The notes beneath the pieces are model-generated. The model did not search any database. It saw only the letters and a list, made by a program, of their open reading frames with translations, and had not been told where the DNA came from. A stretch of DNA of 27,409 nt from Asterionellopsis glacialis (Eukaryota; Bacillariophyta; Plagiogrammaphyceae; Rhaphoneidales; Asterionellopsidaceae). Location: NCBI GenBank assembly GCA_014885115.2, contig WKLE02002728.1:10307-37715 (forward strand), given 5' to 3'. Position numbers and translations under genes: made by a program. This document shows, piece by piece, positions 17,698-27,409 of the stretch (the stretch's first letter is position 1; every line of letters starts with the position of its first letter).

Positions 17698-20600
17698 CTA
17701 AAGAAATAACAAAGAAGGAAAAAGAAAGGAATTTCTTTAGAGATTAGAAATCAAAAAGTGGACAATTAAAAAAGTACTGCCAGAACTGAAAACCTGCAAA
17801 CTTCAAGAAGAACTAAAAACAGTAAATAGTAAAATTGTAAACTTTCAAATCTGCAAACCTTTAACTGAAAATTCATCAACTCCAAAAAGAACAAAATAAA
17901 GTAAAAGTAGAAAACTAGAAACTGTTTGTTTCCAAAACACAAGAAATAGCACAAGAAAAGAAGAGAGGAAGTTCTTTAGAGATTAGAAATCAGAAATTTA
18001 AGAAAATATAAAGAGTATGAGGAGAATAATAGAACAGCCGTCCTACAAACACTAAAAAGTAACAAAAATTATAAAATTCCAAATCTGCAAACCCATACCT
18101 TTAAACTTGCAAACTCAAAAACTCAAAAACTCAAAAAAGAAAAATAGAAAAGTAAAAATAGAAACTTCTTTTAGACTCCAAAACACAAGAAATAGCAAAA
18201 AGGTAAAAAAAGAAAAGCATTTCCTCAGAGAAGAATAGGAACAAGGTAATAAAGGTTGTGAGGGAGCTGTTGTGTAAAGTGAGCAGGTATGGAATCAGGA
18301 AGTAGAGAAAATATGAAGAGTATGCTAGACCAGCCATTTTGCAAACTCTAAAAAGTACTACAAGGTAAAAAGTGGAATTATAAATTTCAAAGTCTTCAAA
18401 GTAAACTTGTATACTCCAAAAGTAAAAGTAAGAGTAAAAGTAAAAATAAGAGTAATAAAAGCAAAAGTATAAACAAGTAAAAGTAAAAGTTTAAAAGTAG
18501 AAAGTATTTGTTTCAAAAACACAAGAAATAGTAAAAGAATAAAAGGACAAGAAGTTTTTTTTAGATTAAAAATAAGGAACTTGAGAAATATAAAGAGAAT
18601 ACTAGAAGAGCCATCCTGCAAACTCTAAAAACTAACAAAAAGTAAAAAGTAGTTGAAAAATTCCAATCCTGTAAATCCCATACCTGTAAACTTGGAAGCT
18701 CACAAACTCCAAAAATAAAAAATAAAGTAAAAGCAGAAACTTTTATAGCCTCTAAAATACAAGAAATAGCAAAAGTAAAAAAAGAAGAGAATTTCTTGAG
18801 AGAATAGGAGTCAGGAACTAGAGAAAATAAAAAGATTATGCTAGACCAGCCATCCTGCAAATGCCAAAAAGTAACAAAAAGGAAGAAGTGGAATTATAGA
18901 ATTCCAATCCCAAATCCCACAAAGTAAACTTACAAACTCCAAAAGTAAATGTAAAAGAGTAAAAGCAAAAGTAAGAGTAAAAAGTAGAAAAAAAGACAAG
19001 AAGTATTTTAGAGAATAAAATCAGGAACTTGAGAAATATAAAGAGTATACTATAGAATGACCAACCCACAAACTCCCAAAATATTAAAAAATACAAAGTA
19101 GAATTATAAAATTGCAAACATGCAAACCCATACTACCAATAAACTTGTAAACTCCAAAAAGTAAAAGAAGGAAAGTAAAAATAGAAAGAAATAGGAAATA
19201 AAAACATTTTGTTTCCCAAAAAAAAAAGAAGTGAAGTTCTTTAGAGATTAGAAACCAGGAACTTGAGAAAATATAGAGATTATACAGTCCACACCCACAG
19301 ATAAAAAATGATGCATTCCTTACATCAAGCTTGGAATTTTTGTCCTAAACAAGCAATTCTAAGTTGAAAAATTGCATCATTTCTTATTTGCAAATTTTAG
19401 AGCAAGGGTTAGAAGAAACTTCAACAAGAAAAAAAGAAATTTATTTTTTAAATATAGTTGGATTTTTATTGTGATGTCATGATTGCATCATTCAATAAGA
19501 AATGTTGCTTATTTTAAGCTTGGAATTTTGCCTGAAAATAAGAAATTTCAAGCTTGGCAAAATGTCCACTGTTTCTTACTTGTGCTTTAGCCAACCTGTT
19601 AACTCAAAAAGTACCAAAAAGTAAAAAGTAGGACTGTAAACTTGTAGTAAACTCCAAAAAAATAAAAAAAATAAAGGTGCAAGTATAACCTAGAAACCAT
19701 TTCATTCCAAACCACCAAAAAACACCAGAAGTAATAAAAAAGACAAGAAGTTCTCCACTCTGTTAGAGATTAGAAATCAGGAACTTAAGAAAAACAAAAG
19801 TACTAGAGAGAACTGCAAATCTGCAAACCTGGAAAGTACCAAATAAATAAAAAGGCATATTATAAAACTTGCAAACCATTAAACATCAAGTCCACACCTT
19901 CTGTAATCTGAAAATTCCAAAACTTAAAAAAATAAAAGTTAAACCAGAAACTAGAAACTAAAAAATAAAATATTTTTGTTTCTATAACACAAGAAATAGC
20001 AAAACAAATAAAAATAGACAAGAACTTCTTCTTCAGAGATTAGAAATCAGGAACTTGAAAAAAAAAAGAGCAATAAAACAGTATACCAACAAAGGCATAC
20101 CTCCCTCAAGCCCACAAACTCCAAAAAGTAAAAAGTAAATCAAAATTAAAAGTAGAAAATAGAAATTTTTGGTTAAAAAAGAAGAAAAGTTCTTTAGAGA
20201 TTAGAAATCAGGAACTTGAGAAAATGTAATAGCTGGTTTTAGACTTCCAAACCCATTAGCCCACACATATCCTACAAACTTGAAAACTCCAAAAAAGTAA
20301 AAATGAAATGAGAAAAACTATAAACTTCTTGTTTCCAAAACACAAAAAATAGAAAAGAACTTCTTTAGAGGTTAGAAATCAGGAACCAGAGAAAAACAAA
20401 AAGTATTACAAATAAAAAGCTGCAAACTCCTCCAAAAGGTCATAAAAAGGAAAAAATAGAGTTGTAGACCAGTAAAGCCACAGACCTGCAGACTGCAAAC
20501 TCTAAAAAGTAAAAGGAAACAAAAAAGCAAAAGTAAACCAGAAAATAGAAATGCATCTTTTTCAAAACACAAGAAATAGCAAAAAAAAGAGAAGAACTTA

Positions 20601-20735
20601 TTTAGAGATTAGACACCAGTGAGTCAAGAAAAATACAAAGAGTATAAGACTTTTAACCTGTAAACTTGCAAAGCCATACCTGTAAATCTTCAAACCTGAA
20701 AGACTAAACTAAAAGTAGAAACTAAAAAAGAGTAC
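17698..20735 (+). repeat. A-rich degenerate tandem repeat array (satellite-like), about 3 kb
   Basis: The best-kept core, AGATTAGAAATCAGGAAC, or variants of it, recurs at about 17740, 17980, 18225, 18558, 18795, 19005, 19240, 19765, 20035, 20195, 20365 and 20600. Spacing is roughly 160-330 bp, most often near 235. Each unit also carries CAAGAAATAGCAAAA, GCAAACTCCAAAAAGTAAAA and TACCTGTAAACTTGCAAAC. The plus strand is very rich in A with short purine runs (AGTAAA)n. G+C is visibly low; several 60-base lines are 20-30%. The minus-strand frames of 60-100 codons in it are Phe/Leu-rich by composition and are not genes. Confidence 0.85.
19290..19590. repeat. Different sequence inserted in the satellite, with its own ~190-bp direct repeat
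   Basis: Between two satellite cores spaced about 520 bp apart lies unrelated sequence. AAGCTTGGAATTTT occurs at 19327 and again at 19516, and each is followed by related text ending CATYRTTTCTTAYTTG. An inverted AATTTCAAGCTTGG also lies at about 19545. Confidence 0.6.
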
Positions 20736-21790
20736 AATAGTACCTTTATTTATTAACACATTTTTCCAGTATAACTGGTTGACTTTCCTTGATGTTTCTG
20801 ATTTTGTATTGCATTTTTAAATGGTCATAAGGTAGTTTTCAGCTCAACCTTTTCCTCTGTCTTAGTTTTATCAATTTGAGATGACCATGCTTTTTCCTTT
20901 TCATTCACATACTTTTTCATTTTTGCTCTTTTACTATTGAATTACAGGAGCATTTTGAACTAGATGATTTGCCTTAAGATCACCTCCTCCCTCCCTCTCT
21001 CCTCTATAGAAATCACTAACAGATGAAAGCAGCAATTTCTGATATTTTGAAAACACGATGCTCAGTGCGCTCATAATTTTGCTGAACTGTACCCACTGAA
21101 CTCTATCAATCATCTTACCTATAATTTTTACTCTCCTTCCCCCTGCTGGTTTCTGACTTTTGTAATCATAGAGAACACTGGAATTGAAAAAAATTATGAC
21201 ACAAAAAATTGTGTTATTTTTGTGGGAATCCATTACTGAAGTCATGACCAGTTTATCAACACATTACTGATACCTGACCTGCCATAAAATGGTCGTAGGA
21301 TTTTTGTTAATCCCCTTCTGAATGTTGCTTCCATGTATAGTTATCTTTGCAGTTAATACCTCACAGATGGTCAAAAAGTTGCATAGCAGCAATGCCCCTA
21401 TTTTGTTATCTCCTTTATTGAAGACCAAGAGGACAACATTGCTAGTTTTTAAATCATCAAGATGATTCAGCCAAGTTTGTCCCTTTGCTTATTTTGCCAC
21501 ATAATGAGGTTGCTTTCAAATGCTGTGATTTCTTCTGAAAGTACTTTCACTAGAATTAAAAAAGGTTCTCTTTGACCTGCAACTACAAGGATGGTGACTG
21601 AATGTACATGAAAAGATATGAGTGAGTCAGAGACTTTGAAGAACAAGAGTATGAACTTCTACAAGAAAAGACAAACAATAAGCCTTACTAATTGAATAAC
21701 ATATGGTATTATGAGTGAACAAGGCTTGCTAGTACAATCAAAGAAGAGTATTGCAATGTAAAAATGCAGAAGCTGAAGGGAGGAGTGCCC

Positions 21791-21890
21791 TATGCTGCTA
21801 GTGTTGATGGCAGCACAACACAACAATCAGACAAACAACACACAAAAGAAAAGAAGATTTTTATTTGGTGATGTAAATTATGAGATTAGT
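21791..21890 (+). repeat. Dispersed ~100-bp repeat, copy 2
   Basis: Same orientation and about 85% identical by eye to 6820-6920. The homology begins at TATGCTGCTAGTG and fades after TTATGAGATTAGTTCA. Neighbouring sequence is unrelated to that of copy 1. Confidence 0.75.
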
Positions 21891-22515
21891 TCAATCCAGA
21901 GAAGATCCAGCAATTTAGTAAGAAGTAAAAGTTCAGGAAATATTTAGTAAAAGGTAAATTGGAGTCTGTCTGCTTGTCTACGCATCAACCAGCCATCCTC
22001 AAGCGTGTCCTACAGAGAGTGTAGTTCAAGGAGAGAGACAAGAACTTGATATATTTTTGATTGAACAAAAAAAGAAAGTACCATAAAGAAGACAAGAACA
22101 ACATTGGTGAAGGAAGGCCACATGCATGCAAAGAGTGTTCTTTTATGGCAGGAAAGGAGAAGAGGCAGCATTAGGAAGATAAAGGAGGACAAGGCAAGGA
22201 AATAATAATATTGATGGTGCATACTAATTTACTTCACAAGGACAAGGTAAGGAAAGCAAAGACAAAGATAATATGTGTTACTAGTCCTGTATATAGCTGC
22301 TGCTTTGTAAAGGTGTCAATACCTATTTAACACTTAAATTAAGAAAAAACACTGCTGGACAAAAAAACAACAATGGGATAGAGATGTGCATCATCACATT
22401 TTTTCACAGGAGATTAGTAGTGATATTTTAACGTTCAGAATTGTGGAGGAGTATTTTGGCAGATTGAAGTAGTGTTGTTGTACGTATTAATAGGACTAGA
22501 GAGACTACTTTATGA

Positions 22516-22609
22516 TACCTGTAAATCGAAAATCAGGCCTGTAAATTTGTTTATTCGAACGAATCGAACAGAATTTGCAGGGTTGATTACAGGGCTTATT
22601 TACAGGGTA
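22516..22609. repeat. Nested inverted repeat upstream of the NnrU-family gene
   Basis: TACCTGTAAAT (22516-22526) faces ATTTACAGGGTA (22598-22609), and GGCCTGTAAATT (about 22536-22547) faces AATTTGCAGGG (about 22572-22582). TTCGAACGAATCGAA lies in the middle. It sits about 250-340 bp before the ATG at 22857. Confidence 0.55.
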
Positions 22610-22856
22610 ATATTTGCTACTAGGAAAAAACCATGACAAAACGGGTCTGACTCATCGTGTACTGTACTCGGCATGGTCAGTGATGGTTGGCTCACTTTTT
22701 TGACTGGTGCAACGGAACTCTGACGGCCTTGTTCCACGCACATGAACATGACATCAACCTTCGTCATGCGTTAACGAGTTGCGTAGGCTAGATCGACTGC
22801 ATCACACACAATATTTTTCAAGGCGAAAAGATAGATTCTAACTCGACTCCGAAACG

Positions 22857-23960
22857 ATGAACTTTCGTCTGAAAAACACGGTTCTACCACTGGTCTACGT
22901 GTCAATTTCTTTTGTGAATTTTTCTGAGGCGTTCGTACAAATCAACACCTGGCGCAAACATGAACGAGGAGGCCTACTTCCGGGCTTTTCGTCTTACAAA
23001 TCGCAGGTGTCTCCTCTTCTTACCCAGCTATCACTCAGCTCTTCCGATGAAGCTTTAGCATTTTGGATAACTTCATTTTCTTCAAGTCATATTGGAATGT
23101 CAGCAATTCGCAGTCAATTGATCGAAAAAATAGGCAATGGTGCCAAGTCCATAGGATTGGTAGGGAATACCGATTGGAAACTTCCTGACTTTTGGCCAGG
23201 AGATGCCATAGGTGGTACTGCTATTCTTCCCGACACGGACACAGCAGGACGACAACTCTATCGAATTGGATATACAACGCTATCATTCTTCACTTTGGGC
23301 AACGCACTATTGTACTACTTGCAGTCAACATCAGACGCATCACAGTTGTTGTCTGCGGAAACACTCTCGACTGGGTTCTCTTTTCAGGAAATTCTTGATG
23401 GAGGAGACCCATACACTACATTCTTATTTGCTACAGCAGTGGTAGCCAATACAGCATCACTCGCATCACTGACAAATGCATCACCACTGGGACTTATGCC
23501 AGAATTTACGAGTACGAATACCGATGGTTCTTCTTCATCACCACTACCAGTCGTAGGACGTGATGACAATCTCAAGTTGAACGTAAAAGGTTTAACACGG
23601 ATAACAAGACATCCGTTAATATTACCGGTTGTCCCATGGGGTGTTGCTAATGCCATGTTGTTGGGTGGTAGACCGGCCGATTGGTTATTTTTTGGAGGAC
23701 TAGCAGTTTATGCAACCTTAGGTTGTGCTGCACAAGATATGCGTGTGATTCGCGAGGAGGGATCAGTGGGGACAGTTTTTCGACCAGGACAAGAGCTTCA
23801 AATGTTCTTCAAATCAACCTCATTTGCACCCTTTGCAGGCGTACTGTCAGGAAAACAATCCATGAAGGATGTTGTCAGAGAATTCCCTTTCCTAGCGTTT
23901 TGTGCAGCAGCTCCGGTTGGTTTTGCAATTGAACGGATCACGCTTGAATGGTTGAACTGA
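22857..23960 (+). CDS. Plastid-targeted NnrU/Z-ISO-family membrane protein (15-cis-zeta-carotene isomerase-like)
   Basis: 367 aa, one exon. A signal peptide (1-25) ends SEA and F26 follows (FVQIN), fitting the diatom plastid A-F rule, and a transit-like region follows. The NnrU-type core has SHIGMSAIR (77-85), resembling the HSGLAxLR helix of plant Z-ISO. It also has RIGYTTLSFFTLGNALLYYL (136-155), then TRITRHPL (247-254), GVANAMLLGG (262-271) and a further helix (about 277-291). Z-ISO is a haem-dependent isomerase of the carotenoid pathway, and its two axial His lie in the HSG and TRHP motifs; both equivalents, H78 and H252, are present here. About 65 residues between the helices (170-240) are an insertion of low complexity. 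A final hydrophobic helix lies at 344-357. It may be Z-ISO itself or one of the paralogous Z-ISO-like proteins. ATG at 22857 in AACG-ATG context. Confidence 0.75.
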   Translation: MNFRLKNTVLPLVYVSISFVNFSEAFVQINTWRKHERGGLLPGFSSYKSQVSPLLTQLSLSSSDEALAFWITSFSSSHIGMSAIRSQLIEKIGNGAKSIGLVGNTDWKLPDFWPGDAIGGTAILPDTDTAGRQLYRIGYTTLSFFTLGNALLYYLQSTSDASQLLSAETLSTGFSFQEILDGGDPYTTFLFATAVVANTASLASLTNASPLGLMPEFTSTNTDGSSSSPLPVVGRDDNLKLNVKGLTRITRHPLILPVVPWGVANAMLLGGRPADWLFFGGLAVYATLGCAAQDMRVIREEGSVGTVFRPGQELQMFFKSTSFAPFAGVLSGKQSMKDVVREFPFLAFCAAAPVGFAIERITLEWLN

Positions 23961-24331
23961 AGGAAGGATCTTTCCCTGGGCTTTTAGCCAGATAACAATC
24001 AGAATCCAAGTCACCTCCGATTAATATCGAGTACGGATGTAGCACCGTGAGAAATGATGGTCATCTCTTTTAGTAGCTAAGTTCTTACTCTAGAGGTATT
24101 GGCTAAACATGGATAGTCCTCAATTAAGAAAAACCTAGTTTATAAGAATTTGCGTTTGTTCAAGTCTAGGTTATTCCTCAATATGTATAACTTGAGCAAG
24201 TGCGAGTACACGTAAGAAATCATGATTACTTTAGCAGTCAACTTAGAAGAAAGCTTAAGTCTTTTAAAATAAGAATGTTACTATCCATTAAAGTAAAATG
24301 TTTACCCTACGTAAATTATGCATTTAAGGGT
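23961..24331. other. Convergent intergenic region
   Basis: 371 bp holding the 3' UTRs of the NnrU-family gene and of the minus-strand coiled-coil gene. ACTCTAGAGGT occurs at about 24088-24098. No gene seen. Confidence 0.5.
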
Positions 24332-27300
24332 TTAGCTTTGCTTGCATTCAGCAGTATTGTCCTCGTTCGCAGGCACGGCTTCTCCCAATCCAACAGTTTT
24401 CCCGGCTGGTGTCCCTATAACCCTCTTTTTTCTTGACGACCTTGTCAGCTTTGAGACCAATGGCTGTCGCTTCTTTGTTGATCCCTTAACTTTAGACTTT
24501 TCAGTTTCTACTGGTGACAAATTTCCCATATTCTCTTTGTCTACCTGAGCTGGAGTTTTTGGTGCGCTTTTTGGGGACGAGTCACAAAGCGTTCCAGTAG
24601 AAAGCGATCCGAAGTCCTCAGTGTTATCGTTATCGTCCAAAGCTTTCATGCGAAGGTCATCCAATTCTGTCTTGTAGTTTTGCAACTGTTTCTTGGTTGT
24701 TTTGAGGTCCAACATTAGCTGTAAATTTTCTTGCTCTAGGTATCGAACCTGGCGTATCTTTTCGTTTTCTAGGCTTGCCATATTCCCCTTCGCACTTTCC
24801 GCCTTATTGCGAAGTTGATCTCGCTCCTCGCTAAGTTGTGCAATTTTATTTTGTGCTTTGCTGAGCCTTGAGTGCAAATCCGCTTCAAGTTTTGTCAGTG
24901 TTGTAAGACGTTCTTTGGTTTCTGAAACACGATCTTGAAGCTGTTTATTTTCTTCTCTCAGCCTCTCTGTCTGAACTGAGTCGGAAGAAGCATGCGTTTG
25001 TGCAGTAGATAAAGTATCGCACTCTTGCTCGAGAGATGAGAGTCTGTCACATAATTCTATGACTGCCCCCGCCACATTGCCATCAGAAATGTGATTTTGC
25101 TTGCATGACTTTAAGGCATCGATGATGCTAGCTTTGTCTCTCTCAAGTCTTTGGCAATGGGAAAGGTATTTACGAAGCTTAGTCTCAAGTGCTTGCTTAG
25201 CAAATTTCAATTCTGATACATCATCTTCAAGATTACTAGAGAGTGCACTTTCGGCAGACGATCGTGATCGAAGTGGACGTGAAGAACCAGCTTCTATCTG
25301 TTCTATTTTTTGCTTTGCCTCTTCAAGCTTAGCCTTATATTCTTCTGCATCTTTCAGATATTGGGTTCTCTCGATCTACAAAAAATGAATTTGGACAAGG
25401 AATTCAGTTAGTGGGGAATTCTGGAAAGACATGTGGTGTAAATGTTGCAAACCAGATTGTGAAAGCTTACCTTCAATTTTTTGAGCGACTCCACTTGTTC
25501 TTTGGTCAACCGAACCTTTTCGAGCTTCTTGATGCGATCATCCTTACTTTTGAGTTCTTCGGTAAGTTCGTCAACTTGCCTCTGAAGTTTTGCGGTAGTC
25601 CGTGTTCTTGGTGCATTTTCTTTATCAGCGATTGCAAGGGCTGTTTGTGTTGCTTCGAGCTCCTTGAGCTGTTGGCGAAGCCTGTGGTTGTCTGTTTCTA
25701 ACCCAGGAACACGGTTCTCAAGGTTTTTCAGCTTTTCTTGAAGAACACTAGAAGCACGGTCAGTATGCCCCTTATCCATTTGATATCGGCTCACTTCATC
25801 CTTCAAATCAAGGACCTCCTGCTTGATGGCGTGGTACTCAGCTTTCACTCGGCTCAATTCAGCCGTGGCCGCAGCAAATTCTTCGGCATTTCGATCTCCC
25901 TCGCTGGCAAAAGCCTCCCTTGTTTCCTTGAGCTGGCTTCTCAAACGATTACATTGAACTTTCATTTCGGAAATCTGGAGAGTGCTCTCTTTCCCCTGGA
26001 TCTTTGCCCTGTTGATATCTTCTTCCAGTTTTTTAATCTCTTCTGCTTGCTGACTGTGCTGAGACTGCAATGTTGCTACCAACTTCTCAGCTTCCTGTCC
26101 TCGAATTTCATGTCGCTTTGTTTGATCTTTTAGGTCTTCAATCTCTTGCTTGGCGGAGTAGGCTTCACTTTCTGTTTGTGATAATGCCGCTTCAAGCTCT
26201 GAGACCTCGGCTCTAAGCTTCGACATAGCAGCATCGGCTTCTTGTATTAGTTCTCTTTGCTCCTCTCCCATTAGGCGTCTGAGTTCATCTTCGGCTTGCT
26301 TCCTTTCTTCTCTTTCAGCTTGTAAACTCTCCTCAGCCTGAATCTTTTCATCCATCAGCAGTTCCATTTCTTTTAAAAGCTGTTCTTCTTGTGAGGATTT
26401 TTGAGCTTCTCCCAATGCAACTTCAGAAGCAACCCTAAGCTCTTCTTCTCGTTTTGACAGCAGTTGCATAGCTTCTTCAAGCTTTCTCTCCTTATCCTCT
26501 AATTCGTCATCTGCAGCAAGTGCAGCTTCTCGAGCTTCTGCAACACTTTCGTTTGCAGAAGCAAGAAGAAGCTTGGTTTCGCTCAATTCACATTCCACTC
26601 CTCTAAGTTTTTCTCGAGAAGCTTCTAACTCGCTAGACAAACCACTCTTCTCGGAAGAAGTTGCTTCGATCTCAAGTTTTGTCTCCTCCAGTAGAGATTC
26701 AATGCGTTCTTTTTCTGCTAGTAACTTTCTAAATTGTTCGTCCTTATCAGATGCCGATGCATTCACCTCATTTTGGAGATTCTCACGAGAGGATCTTAGA
26801 GTGTCTACTTGAGTTGCAAGTTCCCGGATCTTCTCTTCTGCAGCCTCCCAAGCTTCTCTCGTAAGAGCCAAATTAGAAATAGCTTCGTCGTGTTTAGATG
26901 TTGTTAGCTCAAGCTGCTCGTAAACTTCCGTCAACTCCTTCGTCATTTCCGTTTTTTCAACCTTGAGGGCCTCAAAACGAGATTCAGCAGTATCAAGATC
27001 ACCCTTCTGATCTTGAAGTTCGAGTCGAAGGCATTCAAACTGTTCATCCAAAGCATTCTTGTCACTGGTAGCAACTTCAAATTGGACTTGCACCGACTCA
27101 AGTTCTGATTTATATTTGGCTACGTCGCTTTGAAGCTGTCCAATTAAAGATTCCGATTCTTCCAGAGAATTTTCTCTCTCCTGAATACCAGACAAAGCAT
27201 CATCTCGTTCCTTTGTCAAGGCTACCATTTCACCGATGATAGCTTCTTTCTCGGTTGCTAATCGTTCTAGCTCAGAGTGGGCTTCTTTGACGCGGTTTTC

Positions 27301-27409
27301 GAGTTCGCGTTTCTCTGAATGAACCTGCTCGATTTGTTCCATCACACCATTCTTCTCACCAGATACCGAATCCAATTGCATCTGGATCGAGCTCATATTC
27401 GACTCAAGA
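24332..27409 (-). CDS. Long coiled-coil protein, 3' part (two exons; 5' end outside the window)
   Basis: The frame is open to the window edge (the residues before the Met at 27396 read LESN), so the start is outside. The exon running to 25471 is followed by a GTAAGC donor at 25470. The acceptor TTTTTTGTAG ends at 25376, and the last exon is 25375-24332, so the intron is 95 bp, phase 0. The joined part is at least 993 aa. Almost all of it is heptad coiled coil with high Glu/Lys/Leu/Gln and regular LxxxL spacing. The C-terminal ~110 residues are a non-coiled basic tail with SP/TP sites (SSPKSAPKTP, NLSPVE, IGTPAGK) and a KKRQPLVSKLTRSSRKKR nuclear-type signal. KEN boxes occur at 25615-25623 and 24530-24538. 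This resembles tails of mitotic kinesins or spindle/centromere coiled-coil proteins, but without the N-terminus (motor or other domain) no family can be named. Confidence 0.85.
25376..25470 (-). other. Intron of the long coiled-coil gene
   Basis: 95 bp, GTAAGC...TTTTTTGTAG, phase 0. Translation past the donor leaves the coiled-coil pattern at once (VSFHNLVCNIYTTC) and stops within 20 codons, while splicing restores it (SLKKLK then IERTQYLKDAEE). Confidence 0.9.

Larger units (their letters stand above)
20736..22856. other. 2.1 kb spacer between the satellite and the NnrU-family gene
   Basis: No supportable gene. The 103-codon minus frame at 20934-21245 is flanked by stops and has no known domain. 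A dispersed-repeat copy lies at 21791-21890. The last 350 bp are the likely promoter of the gene at 22857, with the word AGGACTAGAGAG at about 22492-22503 and a nested inverted repeat at 22516-22609. Confidence 0.4.

Noticed and set aside
17766..20572. Several minus-strand frames of 60-100 codons in the A-rich array, hydrophobic and Phe/Leu-rich
   Set aside because: They are the complement of A-rich repeat units, so Phe/Leu richness is a composition effect. The frames are not conserved between units and are broken by stops.
17698..20735. Regularly recurring core sequence that might suggest a CRISPR array
   Set aside because: The host is eukaryotic, units are 160-330 bp and diverged, and the sequences between cores are related to each other rather than unique spacers. 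No cas genes are present.
6820..21890. The two dispersed-repeat copies as the long terminal repeats of one retrotransposon
   Set aside because: The copies are 15 kb apart and enclose at least five ordinary host genes, so they are independent insertions.
1..27409. tRNA, rRNA or other structured RNA genes
   Set aside because: I looked for T-loop (GGTTCRAAYCC-like) blocks with matching acceptor stems and found none. TTCGAA at about 22555 is part of a palindrome, not a tRNA.

Overview
This is a nuclear window from a photosynthetic stramenopile with a secondary plastid, most likely a diatom. Two genes encode N-terminal signal peptides that end in an A-F junction (AIA-FVV and SEA-FVQ), the hallmark of diatom plastid pre-proteins. 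A third has a similar but weaker N-terminus. The DNA is AT-rich, two genes carry short GT-AG introns (95 and 136 bp) and a third a longer one (424 bp), and genes lie on both strands with wide spacers. There are no operons, no tRNA or rRNA genes and no CRISPR array.

Layout: (1) 1-1566, a coiled-coil protein on the minus strand. (2) About 2670-3741, a decayed gene whose reading frame joins a Sua5/YrdC segment (SANPSG signature) to a GAF-like segment. (3) 4349-5144 minus, a two-exon gene for an exported protein with an internal duplication containing three Cys per repeat. (4) 5145-7102, a gene-poor spacer with a decayed ORF and one copy of a roughly 100-bp dispersed repeat. (5) 7103-7840, a non-autonomous DNA transposon (MITE-like) with terminal inverted repeats of about 42 bp and strong internal hairpins. 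(6) 8167-8841, a PTPS-family pterin enzyme with the ExxHGH motif, convergent with (7) 9303-9827 minus, a plastid membrane protein. (8) 11293-12067 minus, a spliced mitochondrial IF1-like ATPase inhibitor, divergent from (9) 12791-14194, a DUF2431/BMT5-like methyltransferase with a mitochondrial-type presequence. (10) 14392-15426 minus, the Brix-domain ribosome assembly factor RPF1. (11) 15427-22856, about 7.4 kb without a convincing gene; its core (17698-20735) is an A-rich degenerate tandem repeat. (12) 22857-23960, a plastid-targeted NnrU/Z-ISO-family membrane protein. (13) 24332 to the window end, minus, the 3' part of a long two-exon coiled-coil protein with KEN boxes.

The genes are ordinary single-copy-type functions: pterin/folate metabolism, carotenoid-type isomerase, ATP synthase regulation and ribosome biogenesis. 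RPF1 and the DUF2431 protein are convergent neighbours that both concern ribosomes, but in different compartments if the presequence is read correctly. I do not see a multi-gene novel system. The most interesting material is the YrdC-GAF relic, the MITE with competing hairpins, the A-rich satellite (a centromere candidate by analogy), the PTPS active-site change, and a recurrent CTCTAG-type palindrome found upstream of several genes.
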